Origin: Paenibacillus xylanexedens
GTDB taxonomy: Bacteria > Bacillota > Bacilli > Paenibacillales > Paenibacillaceae
NCBI RefSeq assembly: GCF_007680605.1
Contig: NZ_VEIO01000011.1
Span: forward strand, 1 to 64,000
DNA length: 64,000 nt
Reading direction: 5' to 3'
Shown here in pieces: positions 1-8,452 of the stretch. The position numbers and the translations under genes were made by a program. Every line of letters begins with the position of its first letter. The stretch's first letter is position 1. The notes below the pieces were generated by a model. The model was not told the origin of the DNA, did no database searches, and saw nothing but the letters and a program-made list of their open reading frames with translations.

Positions 1-3
1 CAT
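1..3 (-). other. Possible start codon of a minus-strand gene leaving the left edge
   Basis: On the minus strand the window ends with a GAGGAG-type ribosome binding site followed after about 7 bases by ATG (the CAT at positions 1-3). This is what the start of a further minus-strand gene would look like, downstream of the flavoprotein gene at 227-1495. Only the start codon lies in the window, so nothing can be said of the product. Confidence 0.4.
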
Positions 4-16
4 GAACACTCTCCTC

Positions 17-211
17 ATTTCATTTAGTGTATCTGAGGTAGCTTTGAGTGTCCAATTGGATTAGGGGGCTTTAAAGCCAGAGACGTTATTTTAATAGAAA
101 TAGCTCATTTCAAGCTGGAAAGGCCTGTTTTGAGCCAAATAGCGTTCCTGGTGATCGTTAGAATTTGAAGAGGGTCAATATTCAGGAAATAAGGCTTGTG
201 GTGATCGTTAG
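17..211. repeat. 195-bp palindromic element, copy A (left arm eroded)
   Basis: Two inverted nonamers GATCGTTAG lie at 153-161 and 203-211, exactly 50 bp apart, as in the three other copies of this family. The expected forward nonamers at 17 and 67 are degraded, but the core AGAGACG at 79-85 sits at the same offset as in intact copies, so the left half is recognisable. The right end stops 15 bp from the stop codon of the flavoprotein gene. The element fills the gap between that gene and the start codon at the left edge. Confidence 0.75.
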
Positions 212-226
212 CGTTTAACATATTAC

Positions 227-1495
227 CTACGCATTAACATGTTTGTACTCCGCGGCATGCATGCCCGCAGTATAGCCTGTAGAGAAAGCAGCGGTGATAT
301 TGTAACCTCCGGTGTAACCGTGAATATCGAGCACCTCGCCGCAAAAGAATAGTCCGGGCAGCAGCTTGGATTCCATCGTTTTGGGGTATATTTCCTTTAA
401 GTGAACCCCACCTCCGGTAACAAAGGCTTCTTTAAGTGATCTTGTGCCGTCTACACGGAAAGTGAAGGATTTCATCAATTCGCATAGATGGTTTAACATC
501 CCTTTTGGAAAATGGTGAAATGTCAGATCGTCCCCGATCTCCGCTCGTTTCATCAATAGTGGAATCAGACGTTCAGGCACCCATGTTTTCAAAATATTTT
601 TGACAGCCTTGCGTGACTCCTGCTCTAGGCCTTGCTTCACTTGTGCTTCCAGCGCAGCAGGGGTAAAGTCAGGGAAGAGATCGATGCTCATGGTGACCTG
701 TGTATTCCCTGATTTCATCTGAACCTTGCGAATAAACTGACTGCAACGCAGGGCAACCGGGCCAGATACGCCAAAATGGGTGAAGATCATATCTCCGCGG
801 TGGGAAATGACGGTTTTGCCTTTGGCATCCAGTACGGATAGCGCGATGTCACGCAGAGACAAGCCCTGCAATTCCTTGGACTGAATCCAGCTCTCTCCGG
901 ATACGATCGGCACCTCGGTTGGATACAATTCTGTGATGGTATGACCAGCTGCCTCTGCCCAAGGGTATCCGTCACCTGTGGAACCGGTTTGCGGCACAGA
1001 TTTGCCGCCTGTTGCAATAATAACGGAGCGGCCGTGAATGATTTTGCCTGAAGCGAGCTTAACGCCCTGCACTTGCTGACCGTTATGAATAAGCTCTTTA
1101 ACAGGTTCTTTCGTACGGATCTCGACACCAAGAGAAACAATTTTCCCGACAAGTGCATCAACAACCGTCTTGGCTTTGTCCGTGACGGGGAACATTCTTC
1201 CGTTATCTTCTTCTTTCAAGGCAATGCCGAGATTTTCAAAAAAACGCATGATACCCTGGTTGTCCAGATTTTGAAACGAGCTGTATAAAAAACGTCCATT
1301 ACCCGGAATATGTCGAATAAGCTCATCCGTTTCTTTGGCATTGGTTACATTGCAGCGTCCTCCGCCGGAAATGCCCAGTTTGCGGCCTAATTGATCTCCT
1401 TTGTCCAGCAAAAGTACAGATGCTCCGTGCTCAGCAGCTGCCACACAAGCCATCAGACCTGCGGAACCGCCGCCTATTACGATAACGTCATACAT
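227..1495 (-). CDS. NAD(P)/FAD-dependent oxidoreductase, HI0933/YhiN (BaiN-like) family
   Basis: A 422-residue flavoprotein. The N-terminus carries a Rossmann dinucleotide fold with GGGSAGLMA at about residues 8-16, then the family segment LGRKLGISGGGRCNVTN at about 36-52. The C-terminus has VTGGGVHLKE and the second FAD-contact segment GYTGGYNITAAFSTG. The length is usual for the HI0933/YhiN family, whose members are often annotated as aminoacetone oxidase or BaiN-like. The physiological substrate is not established for most members and cannot be read here. The ATG start follows AGAAGG. It is the only gene of this strand at the left side and is divergent from the histidine kinase at 1690. 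Confidence 0.9.
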   Translation of the reverse strand: MYDVIVIGGGSAGLMACVAAAEHGASVLLLDKGDQLGRKLGISGGGRCNVTNAKETDELIRHIPGNGRFLYSSFQNLDNQGIMRFFENLGIALKEEDNGRMFPVTDKAKTVVDALVGKIVSLGVEIRTKEPVKELIHNGQQVQGVKLASGKIIHGRSVIIATGGKSVPQTGSTGDGYPWAEAAGHTITELYPTEVPIVSGESWIQSKELQGLSLRDIALSVLDAKGKTVISHRGDMIFTHFGVSGPVALRCSQFIRKVQMKSGNTQVTMSIDLFPDFTPAALEAQVKQGLEQESRKAVKNILKTWVPERLIPLLMKRAEIGDDLTFHHFPKGMLNHLCELMKSFTFRVDGTRSLKEAFVTGGGVHLKEIYPKTMESKLLPGLFFCGEVLDIHGYTGGYNITAAFSTGYTAGMHAAEYKHVNA

Positions 1496-1689
1496 TCATG
1501 ATTACCTTCTTTTTGATTGATTTTGTCTTTTTTTTATAGACAATGTCTGTTACTGCCTTTTTCTGAAATCAGACAGGGTGATTCGGTGTTCTATTATGCA
1601 GCCTAAAGCGATATATTGTAATATGCTGTCGCCTATGTTTTAATCAGAGTTAAATGAGGGAATGTGCAGGCAGAGGAGGAGATGACGTT

Positions 1690-3384
1690 GTGGTTGCGTT
1701 AAAGGACATTCTTTTACAAGTACTGCTGGCCGGATCGGCAGTATTCCTGATTCCCTTATTTTATTTGGGTCTCTCCAAACAACAGGTCATGCGAATGGAT
1801 CATGCAGATCAAGTCAATTTCAGCTTTGCGGCAACAAGTATCATTAGTGTGCTGCTCTGTTTACTTTTTGCATTATCCGTAGGTTCCGAGACCGCTCCTA
1901 TATCCCTGAGTATTATCCCGGTTACTCTTGCGATTCTATATTGTAAAGCCCACATAGGCGCTGCCTTGTCTATTCTACATATTCTCTTCTATTTTCTGTT
2001 AGCACATCCCTATGATCTGTACGGATTTCTTCTTCATACGGGAATACTTCTCTATCCTATTGTATGGTTGTCTGCCAAACGATTCAAGCATAATACATGT
2101 TCCCGCAAAATGAATACGGTCATCGCGCTGATTACCGCTGAACTGGCTGTTGCGAGTCTGTTATGGGTGGTTTATGTCTATCCTGACACGACATATTCCA
2201 AGCTTTATCTGATTTTGTCAGCACTTGGATATACAGCAGGTGCACTGGCTGCCGGGGGCATGAGCCAGCTGTGGCTGGATCGGATGGGACGTTATCGCGG
2301 AATGGAACAGCAATTATCCGAAGTGCATCACCATTACATGAGTGAAACGGAGAAACTGCACCAGGTTTTAAATGCAGTACCTCTTTCTATAGCCACGGTA
2401 GATGTCGAAGGCAAAGTTGTGTTTGTAAACGAACTGATGAAACAAACGGCAAAAGAACAGCTTCCATGCACATCGGCACATAACTTAATTGGGCAACACG
2501 CCAGTCAATTTGTCGAGCATGAACAGGCAGATAAAATGGAACAAAGCATCCAGCAAGCCGTTGTCCATGGTGAAGTAAGTGTGCTGACGGTGCGATACGG
2601 CTCGCATGTATTTCTGTCCCGGACAGTGCCAATCTATGCTTATGCTGCGAAAGGCTCGAAGGAAGTCTCTGGAGCTATGCTCATTATTCAGGATGTTACC
2701 GAGCTTGAGATGTTACGTAACGAACTTGATAATGTGGATCGTCTAAGCTTGGTGGGACAGATGGCGGCAAGCATTACACATGAGGTTCGCAACCCGATGG
2801 CTGTGGTGCGAGGGTTCCTTCAGTTAATGCAGGAAAAGAGTCCGGATTCCCTGAATCATTATTATCGGATCGTGATGGAGGAACTGGACAGAGCCAACAG
2901 TATCATCAATGATTTTCTGTCCCTGGCTCAGAACCGTATTGCCGAAAAAGAAGAATCACAATTACACGACATTATTCATGAACTCAGTCCTTTGCTATGG
3001 GCAGACGCCAATCTGCGAGGTCAGAGCATCGAACTGATGCTGGCCCATAACGTACCGAAGCTGCATCTGAATGCGAAAGAAATCAAACAAGTCGTACTGA
3101 ATCTGGCTCGTAACGGAATGGAAGCAATGACCGAAAAAGGTGTGCTTACCTTGGAAACCCGTATGGTCGATGACAGGGTGGAGCTGTGTGTGCACGATAC
3201 GGGGCCAGGAATACCGCCGGTTAAGCAGGAAAAGCTGTTCGAACCGTTCTATACAACCAAAGCAAAAGGAACCGGACTGGGACTATCCATGTGTTTAAGC
3301 ATTGTCGAGCGCCATAACGGCACAATTACCGTTGAGTCCGAAGAAGGGCATGGAACAACCTTTAAGGTTGCCTTCCAGAGTTAG
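1690..3384 (+). CDS. Membrane PAS-domain sensor histidine kinase (orphan)
   Basis: An N-terminal block of about 190 residues holds five or six hydrophobic segments. A PAS-like domain follows (LHQVLNAVPLSIATVDVEG), then HisKA with the phospho-acceptor in ITHEVRNPMAVVRGF, then HATPase with N-box LNLARNGMEAM, G1 DTGPGIPP and G2 GTGLGLSM. This layout resembles the multi-membrane kinases such as KinB that feed Spo0A in spore formers, but the ligand cannot be inferred. No response regulator is adjacent. An upstream in-frame ATG exists at 1654, but GTG at 1690 is preferred because GAGGAGGAG lies just before it; this gives 564 residues. Confidence 0.85.
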   Translation: MVALKDILLQVLLAGSAVFLIPLFYLGLSKQQVMRMDHADQVNFSFAATSIISVLLCLLFALSVGSETAPISLSIIPVTLAILYCKAHIGAALSILHILFYFLLAHPYDLYGFLLHTGILLYPIVWLSAKRFKHNTCSRKMNTVIALITAELAVASLLWVVYVYPDTTYSKLYLILSALGYTAGALAAGGMSQLWLDRMGRYRGMEQQLSEVHHHYMSETEKLHQVLNAVPLSIATVDVEGKVVFVNELMKQTAKEQLPCTSAHNLIGQHASQFVEHEQADKMEQSIQQAVVHGEVSVLTVRYGSHVFLSRTVPIYAYAAKGSKEVSGAMLIIQDVTELEMLRNELDNVDRLSLVGQMAASITHEVRNPMAVVRGFLQLMQEKSPDSLNHYYRIVMEELDRANSIINDFLSLAQNRIAEKEESQLHDIIHELSPLLWADANLRGQSIELMLAHNVPKLHLNAKEIKQVVLNLARNGMEAMTEKGVLTLETRMVDDRVELCVHDTGPGIPPVKQEKLFEPFYTTKAKGTGLGLSMCLSIVERHNGTITVESEEGHGTTFKVAFQS

Positions 3385-3458
3385 CGTGTCAGCATATTTT
3401 GCCAGACCATTAGCCATAATAAGTGAGAGAAAGCTGTTCCGCAGGTGTTGTCTGAACC

Positions 3459-3486
3459 TTGCTTTCATTGCATGGGGATGTATAAT
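3459..3486 (+). promoter_or_regulatory. Sigma-A-type promoter for the bacilliredoxin gene
   Basis: A TTGCTT -35 box at 3459-3464 and a perfect TATAAT -10 box at 3481-3486 are separated by 16 bp. They lie about 120 bp upstream of the bacilliredoxin start, inside the gap after the kinase gene, which suggests separate transcription. Confidence 0.55.
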
Positions 3487-3605
3487 AGGAATAGCACAGC
3501 GTGTATCCATTTTTTTCGATATGGACGCATTCGTTGGTGCATAGCTATTGTCCTCTAACTTTTCAAACAAGATCATAGAACAACCATTATAAGGAGTGAA
3601 ACTGA

Positions 3606-4040
3606 ATGTCGATGTCATTTGATCAATACATGAGAGATATGGTTCAGCCAATGCGGGATGAGCTGACTCGTCTGGGGATCCAGGAGCTGCGTACGCCGGA
3701 AGAGGTTGAAGCAAGCTTGCCGGATGCTAAAGGAACAGCACTGGTCGTAATTAACTCTGTATGCGGATGTGCAGCAGGTCAATGTCGTCCAGGGGTTGCT
3801 CAGGCACTTCAGAACGATTTAACACCGGATCACCTCTACACTGTATTTGCTGGTCAAGACAAGGAAGCAACGGCGAAAGCACGTGAATTCTTTGCACCAT
3901 ACCCGCCATCCTCACCGTCCATCGCTTTGCTGAAAGACGGAGAACTCGTTCACTTTATCGAGCGTCACCAAGTGGAAGATCGTTCTGCAGAGGAAATCGC
4001 GGCTGACCTGACAAGTGCGTTTGAACGTTACTGCCGTTAA
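3606..4040 (+). CDS. Bacilliredoxin, BrxA/BrxB (YphP/YqiW) family
   Basis: A 144-residue thioredoxin-fold protein with the family's CGC active site in NSVCGCAAG, followed by VFAGQDKEATAKAREFF and PPSSPSIALLKDGE. Bacilliredoxins remove bacillithiol from S-bacillithiolated proteins after oxidative stress. The length is exactly that of the Bacillus paralogues. The sequence shares features of both BrxA and BrxB, so no single symbol is given. The start has AAGGAG 9 bases upstream, and a hairpin terminator follows at once, so the gene is probably monocistronic. Confidence 0.95.
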   Translation: MSMSFDQYMRDMVQPMRDELTRLGIQELRTPEEVEASLPDAKGTALVVINSVCGCAAGQCRPGVAQALQNDLTPDHLYTVFAGQDKEATAKAREFFAPYPPSSPSIALLKDGELVHFIERHQVEDRSAEEIAADLTSAFERYCR

Positions 4041-4050
4041 TCCGCTTCAT

Positions 4051-4092
4051 AGAACGCCCCGCACTTCGGATGCCCGATGCCGGGGCGTTTCA
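4051..4092 (+). terminator. Rho-independent terminator after the bacilliredoxin gene
   Basis: The stem arms AACGCCCCG and CGGGGCGTT are separated by an 18-base loop and followed by a short T-rich tract. Confidence 0.75.
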
Positions 4093-4226
4093 TTTTGGAC
4101 AGATCAGGTTATTGAACCATTCGAACCTTTCTAGCTGCACATCCAATTACCTTTCAAGCTAAGTATCAAATACCTTTAAAATGGGGCATCAAAATCCTAT
4201 TCATGTAGAAACGGGGTGTATGAACG

Positions 4227-5036
4227 ATGAGTTTGCAACAACAGATCATCGCTGAATTGAAGGTTAAACCGAGTATTAATGAAGCTGAGGAAGTACGCAA
4301 GCGTGTGGATTTTCTTAAAACGTATGTCAAAAATTCCGGCACCAAAGGACTGCTGATCGCCATTAGCGGCGGTATCGACAGTGCTGTGGCAACGGCCCTT
4401 TGCAAACAAGCCACGGACGAGCTTACTGCAGAAAACAATCAAGAGTACAAAACGCTGGGTGTGTTCCAGCCTTATGGAGAGCAAGCGGATATTCAGGATA
4501 GTTATGCTGTAGCCAAAGCATACGATCTGAAGCATGTTGTGGAAACAAATATCGAGGATGCCGTGAATGAAATTGCTCTGGAAGTGGAGCAAGGCTTCAA
4601 ATCTCTGGGGAGTCCGCGCCATATGACTCATCAAGGCAAAGGTAATGTGAAGGCCAGAACACGTATGGTGATGCAATATGCGCTTTCTTTTGAAGAAAAC
4701 CTGCTGGTCGTAGGTACGGATCATGCATCCGAAGCGATCACCGGTTTTTACACCAAATGGGGCGACGGAGCCGTGGATATTACGCCACTGAGCACACTCA
4801 ACAAACGTCAGGTTCGTCAGCTGGCTGCTTACCTGAAAGTGCCGCAATCCATTCTGGACAAAGCGCCTTCTGCCGGATTATGGGAAGGACAAACCGATGA
4901 GGACGAGCTGGGTATCTCCTATGAGGCGAACAGCGATTACCTTGAAGGCAAGCAGATTGATCCTGCTGCGCAAGAGCGCTTAGAGGCGTTTTACACACGC
5001 ACACATCACAAACGCAATGCGATTCCTGGCATTTAA
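4227..5036 (+). CDS. nadE: NH3-dependent NAD+ synthetase
   Basis: A 269-residue cytosolic enzyme that converts deamido-NAD to NAD using ammonia and ATP. It has the N-type ATP pyrophosphatase loop SGGIDSAVA at about residues 46-54, the segment GTDHASEAITGFYTKWGDG, and the C-terminal APSAGLWEGQTDEDELG typical of the short form without a glutaminase domain. The length matches the Bacillus NadE dimer subunit. The start follows a weak ACGGGGTG ribosome binding site. It is flanked by terminators on both sides and is probably transcribed alone. Confidence 0.97.
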   Translation: MSLQQQIIAELKVKPSINEAEEVRKRVDFLKTYVKNSGTKGLLIAISGGIDSAVATALCKQATDELTAENNQEYKTLGVFQPYGEQADIQDSYAVAKAYDLKHVVETNIEDAVNEIALEVEQGFKSLGSPRHMTHQGKGNVKARTRMVMQYALSFEENLLVVGTDHASEAITGFYTKWGDGAVDITPLSTLNKRQVRQLAAYLKVPQSILDKAPSAGLWEGQTDEDELGISYEANSDYLEGKQIDPAAQERLEAFYTRTHHKRNAIPGI

Positions 5037-5102
5037 GGTTGGGAATTCAGGAATTTAGAATGAATCTGGGCAACGTTTCATTTTGCCAATGAGTTGTTGC
5101 AT

Positions 5103-5142
5103 GAAAAAGAGTCACTGCCTTGAGCAGCGGCTCTTTTTGTTG
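5103..5142 (+). terminator. Rho-independent terminator after nadE
   Basis: The arms AAAAGAG..CTGC and GCAG..CTCTTTTT form a stem with a five-base loop and mismatches in the middle, followed by a T tract. Confidence 0.7.
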
Positions 5143-5318
5143 TTCTAACTGACCGCATTTCGTAGGGTGAAAATTTTAGCAAAAGTGGGAATGCGGATAA
5201 CAGGTACTCGCATCCATGCACGCCTCCTGCTACAATAGAATACGTGTTCGGCAAGCAACGGATTCGTTGAAGTAAGGATTATCTTTTACAGCCTAAAAGA
5301 TTAAGCGGGTGAATCGTT

Positions 5319-5774
5319 ATGATATATGGCATTGGCAACGATGTATTAGAGATAGAACGGTTACGCAGGTTGCTGTCTGGCCGCCAGGCAGAGGCATTTA
5401 TGAAGCGTATTTTAACTCCGGCTGAACGAGACATTGCGGCTGGGCGCGGGAAACGAATGGCGGAGTTTGTATCCGGACGTTTTGCGGCCAAAGAGGCGGT
5501 GTCCAAAGCATTCGGGTGCGGGATCGGCGCTGTTATGGGTTTTCATGATATCGAAGTGTTACCTGATCCGTCCGGTCGTCCGGTTGCTACTTTGTCCAGT
5601 CAGGCCTGGGAGCGGCTTCAGCTACCTTGTGGTCAGAGGTACCAGATTCATCTAAGCATTACACATCAGACGGAATTGGCGGCGGCATTTGCCATTGTAG
5701 AGCAGGTACATGAAGTGGACGGGAAAGATATATCAGGGAAATGCACAGGTGACCCGGATGAAGATAAAGATTAG
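5319..5774 (+). CDS. acpS: Holo-[acyl-carrier-protein] synthase
   Basis: A 151-residue phosphopantetheinyl transferase that loads 4'-phosphopantetheine from CoA onto acyl carrier protein. The two family signatures are GIGNDVLEIERL near the N-terminus, with the Mg-binding Asp, and SGRFAAKEAVSKAFGCGIG in the middle. The C-terminal HLSITHQTELAAAFAIVE closes the domain. A tail of about 20 residues (VDGKDISGKCTGDPDEDKD) goes beyond the usual length of about 120-130 and looks disordered and acidic. The start lies after a weak AGCGGGTG site. Confidence 0.95.
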   Translation: MIYGIGNDVLEIERLRRLLSGRQAEAFMKRILTPAERDIAAGRGKRMAEFVSGRFAAKEAVSKAFGCGIGAVMGFHDIEVLPDPSGRPVATLSSQAWERLQLPCGQRYQIHLSITHQTELAAAFAIVEQVHEVDGKDISGKCTGDPDEDKD

Positions 5775-5973
5775 AAGCGTGAATCGTTGTTAGGGTTGGA
5801 TCAGGAGTATGAGCAAAGAGGAAAAGGCATGAACAGCTGCCAGAGCCTCGAGGTCGACAGTTGCACGTATCTATTAGATCGGAGCCCTTTTTCATAAAAA
5901 AAGCCGAGGCACTGCCATTTCATTTATATCGTGAAATTTTCAGAGAATCGTGGGTACAGGAAAGGATTGACAT

Positions 5974-7242
5974 ATGGGTTTACAAGAACAGAAACGACAT
6001 TTCAGCGTGAATTTGCTGGAGTGGTACATGATTAATCGTCGGGATTTGCCGTGGCGTCGCCACAACAATCCGTATTTTACTTGGGTTTCGGAAATTATGC
6101 TGCAACAGACACGTGTAGATACGGTGATTCCGTATTTTAACCGATTTATCGGGAATTTCCCGACCGTTCAGGCACTTGCCGAGGCACCGGAGGAAGAGGT
6201 ACTGAAAAATTGGGAAGGGCTCGGATATTATTCAAGGGCGCGTAATCTTCAGGCGGCTGCTAAGCAAGTTATGGAGCTGCACGGCGGGGAGATGCCGCAG
6301 GACAAGCAGAGCGTCTTTGCGTTAAAAGGGGTCGGCCCGTATACAGCCGGCGCCATTCTCAGCATTGCCTTCAACCAGCCGCAGCCAGCGGTGGACGGCA
6401 ATGTAATGCGGGTGCTGTCCCGATATTTCCTCATTGATGAGGATATTATGAAGGGCAGCACCCGGGTTTTGATGGAAGAGCTCGCGGGAGAGCTCATTCC
6501 GGAAGGGCGCGCGCGTGATTTCAATCAGGCGCTGATGGAACTTGGCGCGCTGGTGTGTACACCCAAAGCGCCGCATTGCTTGACTTGCCCGGTGATGGAG
6601 CAATGTTCCGGCAGAATTGCCGGAAGGGAGCTTACGTTGCCGGTCAAGACCAAAGCAAAGCCGCCGCGCCCTGAGCAGCGGCTGGTTGCCCTGGTGGAAG
6701 GCCGCGGTGCTCATCGCGGCCGTGTGCTTGTGCGCCAGCGCCCAGAGACAGGCCTGCTGGCCCGGATGTGGGAGCTGCCGCATGTGCTGGCGGCGCCTGC
6801 CGCAGCGGGTAAGGCGGCAGCGCCGCTGGCGGATGAGCCGGCCATGGCTTTGCTGGCCGGCAGTCTGTGGGCGGAAGGCTTCGCCGCCCGCCCGGAAGGG
6901 CTGGCTACCCATGCGGAGCATGTGTTCAGCCACATTGTCTGGAGCCTGCAGGTGTACAAGTGCGCCGAGCAGGACCAGAGCAGTGAGCTTCCGCTGATCG
7001 CCGCGGAAGCTAGAGCCGCCTACGATGAACAGGCGGCATCCCTAGCGGAACCAGCTCCAGCTGCAGAGTCATCTGCATCCAGCGCCGCTCAAGCGGCACA
7101 CGAAGTGATGACAGGCAAAGGCGATGGCCTCACTTATCAATGGATCGGCCCGGAAGATATGGAGAAGCTGGCGTTCCCTAATGTATTTCTGAAGCTTCTT
7201 CGCAACTATTTTGCTGGAGCCTATGATGAAGTCATTGAGTAA
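5974..7242 (+). CDS. mutY: A/G-specific adenine glycosylase MutY with enlarged C-terminal domain
   Basis: This enzyme removes adenine mispaired with 8-oxoguanine. The catalytic glutamate lies in SEIMLQQTRVDTVIPYF, the helix-hairpin-helix in LKGVGPYTAGAIL, the catalytic Asp in PAVDGNVMRVLSR, and the [4Fe-4S] cluster in C-X6-C-X2-C-X5-C (CTPKAPHCLTCPVMEQC). The C-terminal NUDIX-like 8-oxoG recognition domain starts near residue 230. It is extended by an Ala/Glu-rich, probably disordered insert at about 335-375, which makes the protein 422 residues. From about 6640 to 7100 the DNA is visibly richer in G+C than the N-terminal half. A 195-bp repeat element lies 76 bp downstream. Confidence 0.95.
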   Translation: MGLQEQKRHFSVNLLEWYMINRRDLPWRRHNNPYFTWVSEIMLQQTRVDTVIPYFNRFIGNFPTVQALAEAPEEEVLKNWEGLGYYSRARNLQAAAKQVMELHGGEMPQDKQSVFALKGVGPYTAGAILSIAFNQPQPAVDGNVMRVLSRYFLIDEDIMKGSTRVLMEELAGELIPEGRARDFNQALMELGALVCTPKAPHCLTCPVMEQCSGRIAGRELTLPVKTKAKPPRPEQRLVALVEGRGAHRGRVLVRQRPETGLLARMWELPHVLAAPAAAGKAAAPLADEPAMALLAGSLWAEGFAARPEGLATHAEHVFSHIVWSLQVYKCAEQDQSSELPLIAAEARAAYDEQAASLAEPAPAAESSASSAAQAAHEVMTGKGDGLTYQWIGPEDMEKLAFPNVFLKLLRNYFAGAYDEVIE

Positions 7243-7318
7243 TAACGAGGCCGATTGGCTAACCATTGGGATTATATGAACCATCTCTAATGATGTAGGA
7301 GAGAAAGTGGGGGGATTT

Positions 7319-7513
7319 CTAACGATCTCCAGGAACCTTATTTTGCGAAAAATGAGGGCTGTAAAATTCTAACGATCATGAGAGACGCTATTTCCCTCGA
7401 AAACGTGCATTTGGGGTAATATGTGACCGGAAATAGACAAATAGCGTCTCTGGAGATCGTTAGAATCTAGATCGGCTGAAAAAAGCGCAAATAGCGTTGC
7501 TGGTGATCGTTAG
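7319..7513. repeat. 195-bp palindromic element, copy B
   Basis: Forward nonamers CTAACGATC start at 7319 and 7369; inverted copies GATCGTTAG end at 7463 and 7513. Spacing is 50, 95 across the centre, and 50. Each nonamer is followed on its inner side by a core like AGAGACGCTATTT or AGGAACCTTATTT. The two halves are complementary over much of their length, so the whole could fold into a long hairpin. It lies after mutY and directly before the 41-bp tandem repeat. Confidence 0.9.
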
Positions 7514-7530
7514 CGCAGGCTGGCAGCCGC

Positions 7531-8187
7531 CCGGTGAACGCGTGGCACGGCCTGCCAGCATCGAGTTAAGTCCGGTGAGCGCGTGGCACGGCCTGCCAGC
7601 ATTGAGTCAAGTCCGGTGAGCGCGTGGCACGACCTGCCAGCATTGGGTCAAGTCCGGTGAGCGCGTGGCACGGCCTGCCAGCATTGAGTCAAGTCCGGTG
7701 AGCGCGTGGCACGGCCAGCCAGCATTGAGTTAAGTTTCGGTGAGCGCGTAGCACGGCCAGCCAGCATTGAGTTAAGTCCGGTGAGCGCGTAGCACGGCCA
7801 GCCAGCATTGAGTCAAGTCCGGTGAGCGCGTAGCACGGCCTGCCAGCATTGAGTCAAGTCCGGTGAGCGCGTGGCACGGCCAGCCAGCATTGAGTTAAGT
7901 CCGGTGAGCGCGTGGCACGGCCAGCCAGCATTGAGTCAAGTCCGGTGAGCGCGTGGCACGACCTGCCAGCATTGGGTCAAGTCCGGTGAGCGCGTGGCAC
8001 GGCCAGCCAGCATTGAGTTAAGTCCGGTGAGCGCGTAGCACGGCCAGCCAGCATTGAGTCAAGTCCGGTGAGTGCGTGGCACGGCCAGCCAGCATTGGGT
8101 CAAGTCCGGTGAGCGCGTGGCACGACCTGCCAGCATTGAGTCAAGTCCGGTGAGCGCGTGATGCGGCCTCCCAGCATCAAGCTCATT
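7531..8187. repeat. 41-bp tandem repeat array, 16 copies
   Basis: Units start at 7531, 7572, 7613, 7654, 7695, about 7737, and then every 41 bp from 7778 to 8147. One unit has an extra base. Each begins CCGGTGAGCGCGT and ends near CAGCATTGAGTCAAGT. Many units contain the inverted pair TGGCA-N5-TGCCA; others carry GGCCAGCCAGCA instead, and a few bases vary in mosaic fashion (tggc/tagc, gggtca/gagtta). A period of 41 is not a multiple of three, so the array is not a protein repeat. It is G+C-rich and contains no credible gene. Confidence 0.95.
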
Positions 8188-8393
8188 ACCGGCCCCGGCC
8201 CCTCGATCAGGAATCGCAAGCGTCGAGATATGCGTCGGAGCCCCTTTGCAAGCCTTAGTAAGCATGGGCCTCAGTTACAGGGCCCCTGCGGCACAGTCTG
8301 CAGACATTGCATCACGGCCTTCCATTAGAGGCTGCAACATCCCGTTCTACCTGGCACATGCCCCGCATATTCAGTATGTCTCACTCGAAAACA
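8188..8393. other. Gene-free stretch between the tandem array and sodA
   Basis: About 200 bases follow the last 41-bp unit. I see no ribosome binding site with a plausible reading frame, and no clear repeat or hairpin before the sodA terminator. The short minus-strand frame at 8059-8265 runs into the repeat array and is not credible as a gene. Confidence 0.5.
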
Positions 8394-8441
8394 AAAAAAG
8401 AGCCTGAATCGATCACAAGGATCGGTTCAGGCTCTTTTATT
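8394..8441 (-). terminator. Rho-independent terminator of sodA
   Basis: A 16-base-pair stem (AGAGCCTGA..TCGATC with its complement, one mismatch) has a short loop and is flanked by an A-run on the left. Read on the minus strand the stem is followed by a run of T, directly after the sodA stop codon. Confidence 0.9.
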
Positions 8442-8452
8442 TGAACAGCGTC

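Noticed and set aside
7531..8187. CRISPR array
   Set aside because: The 41-bp units are contiguous with no unique spacers, and no cas gene is present. It is a tandem repeat.
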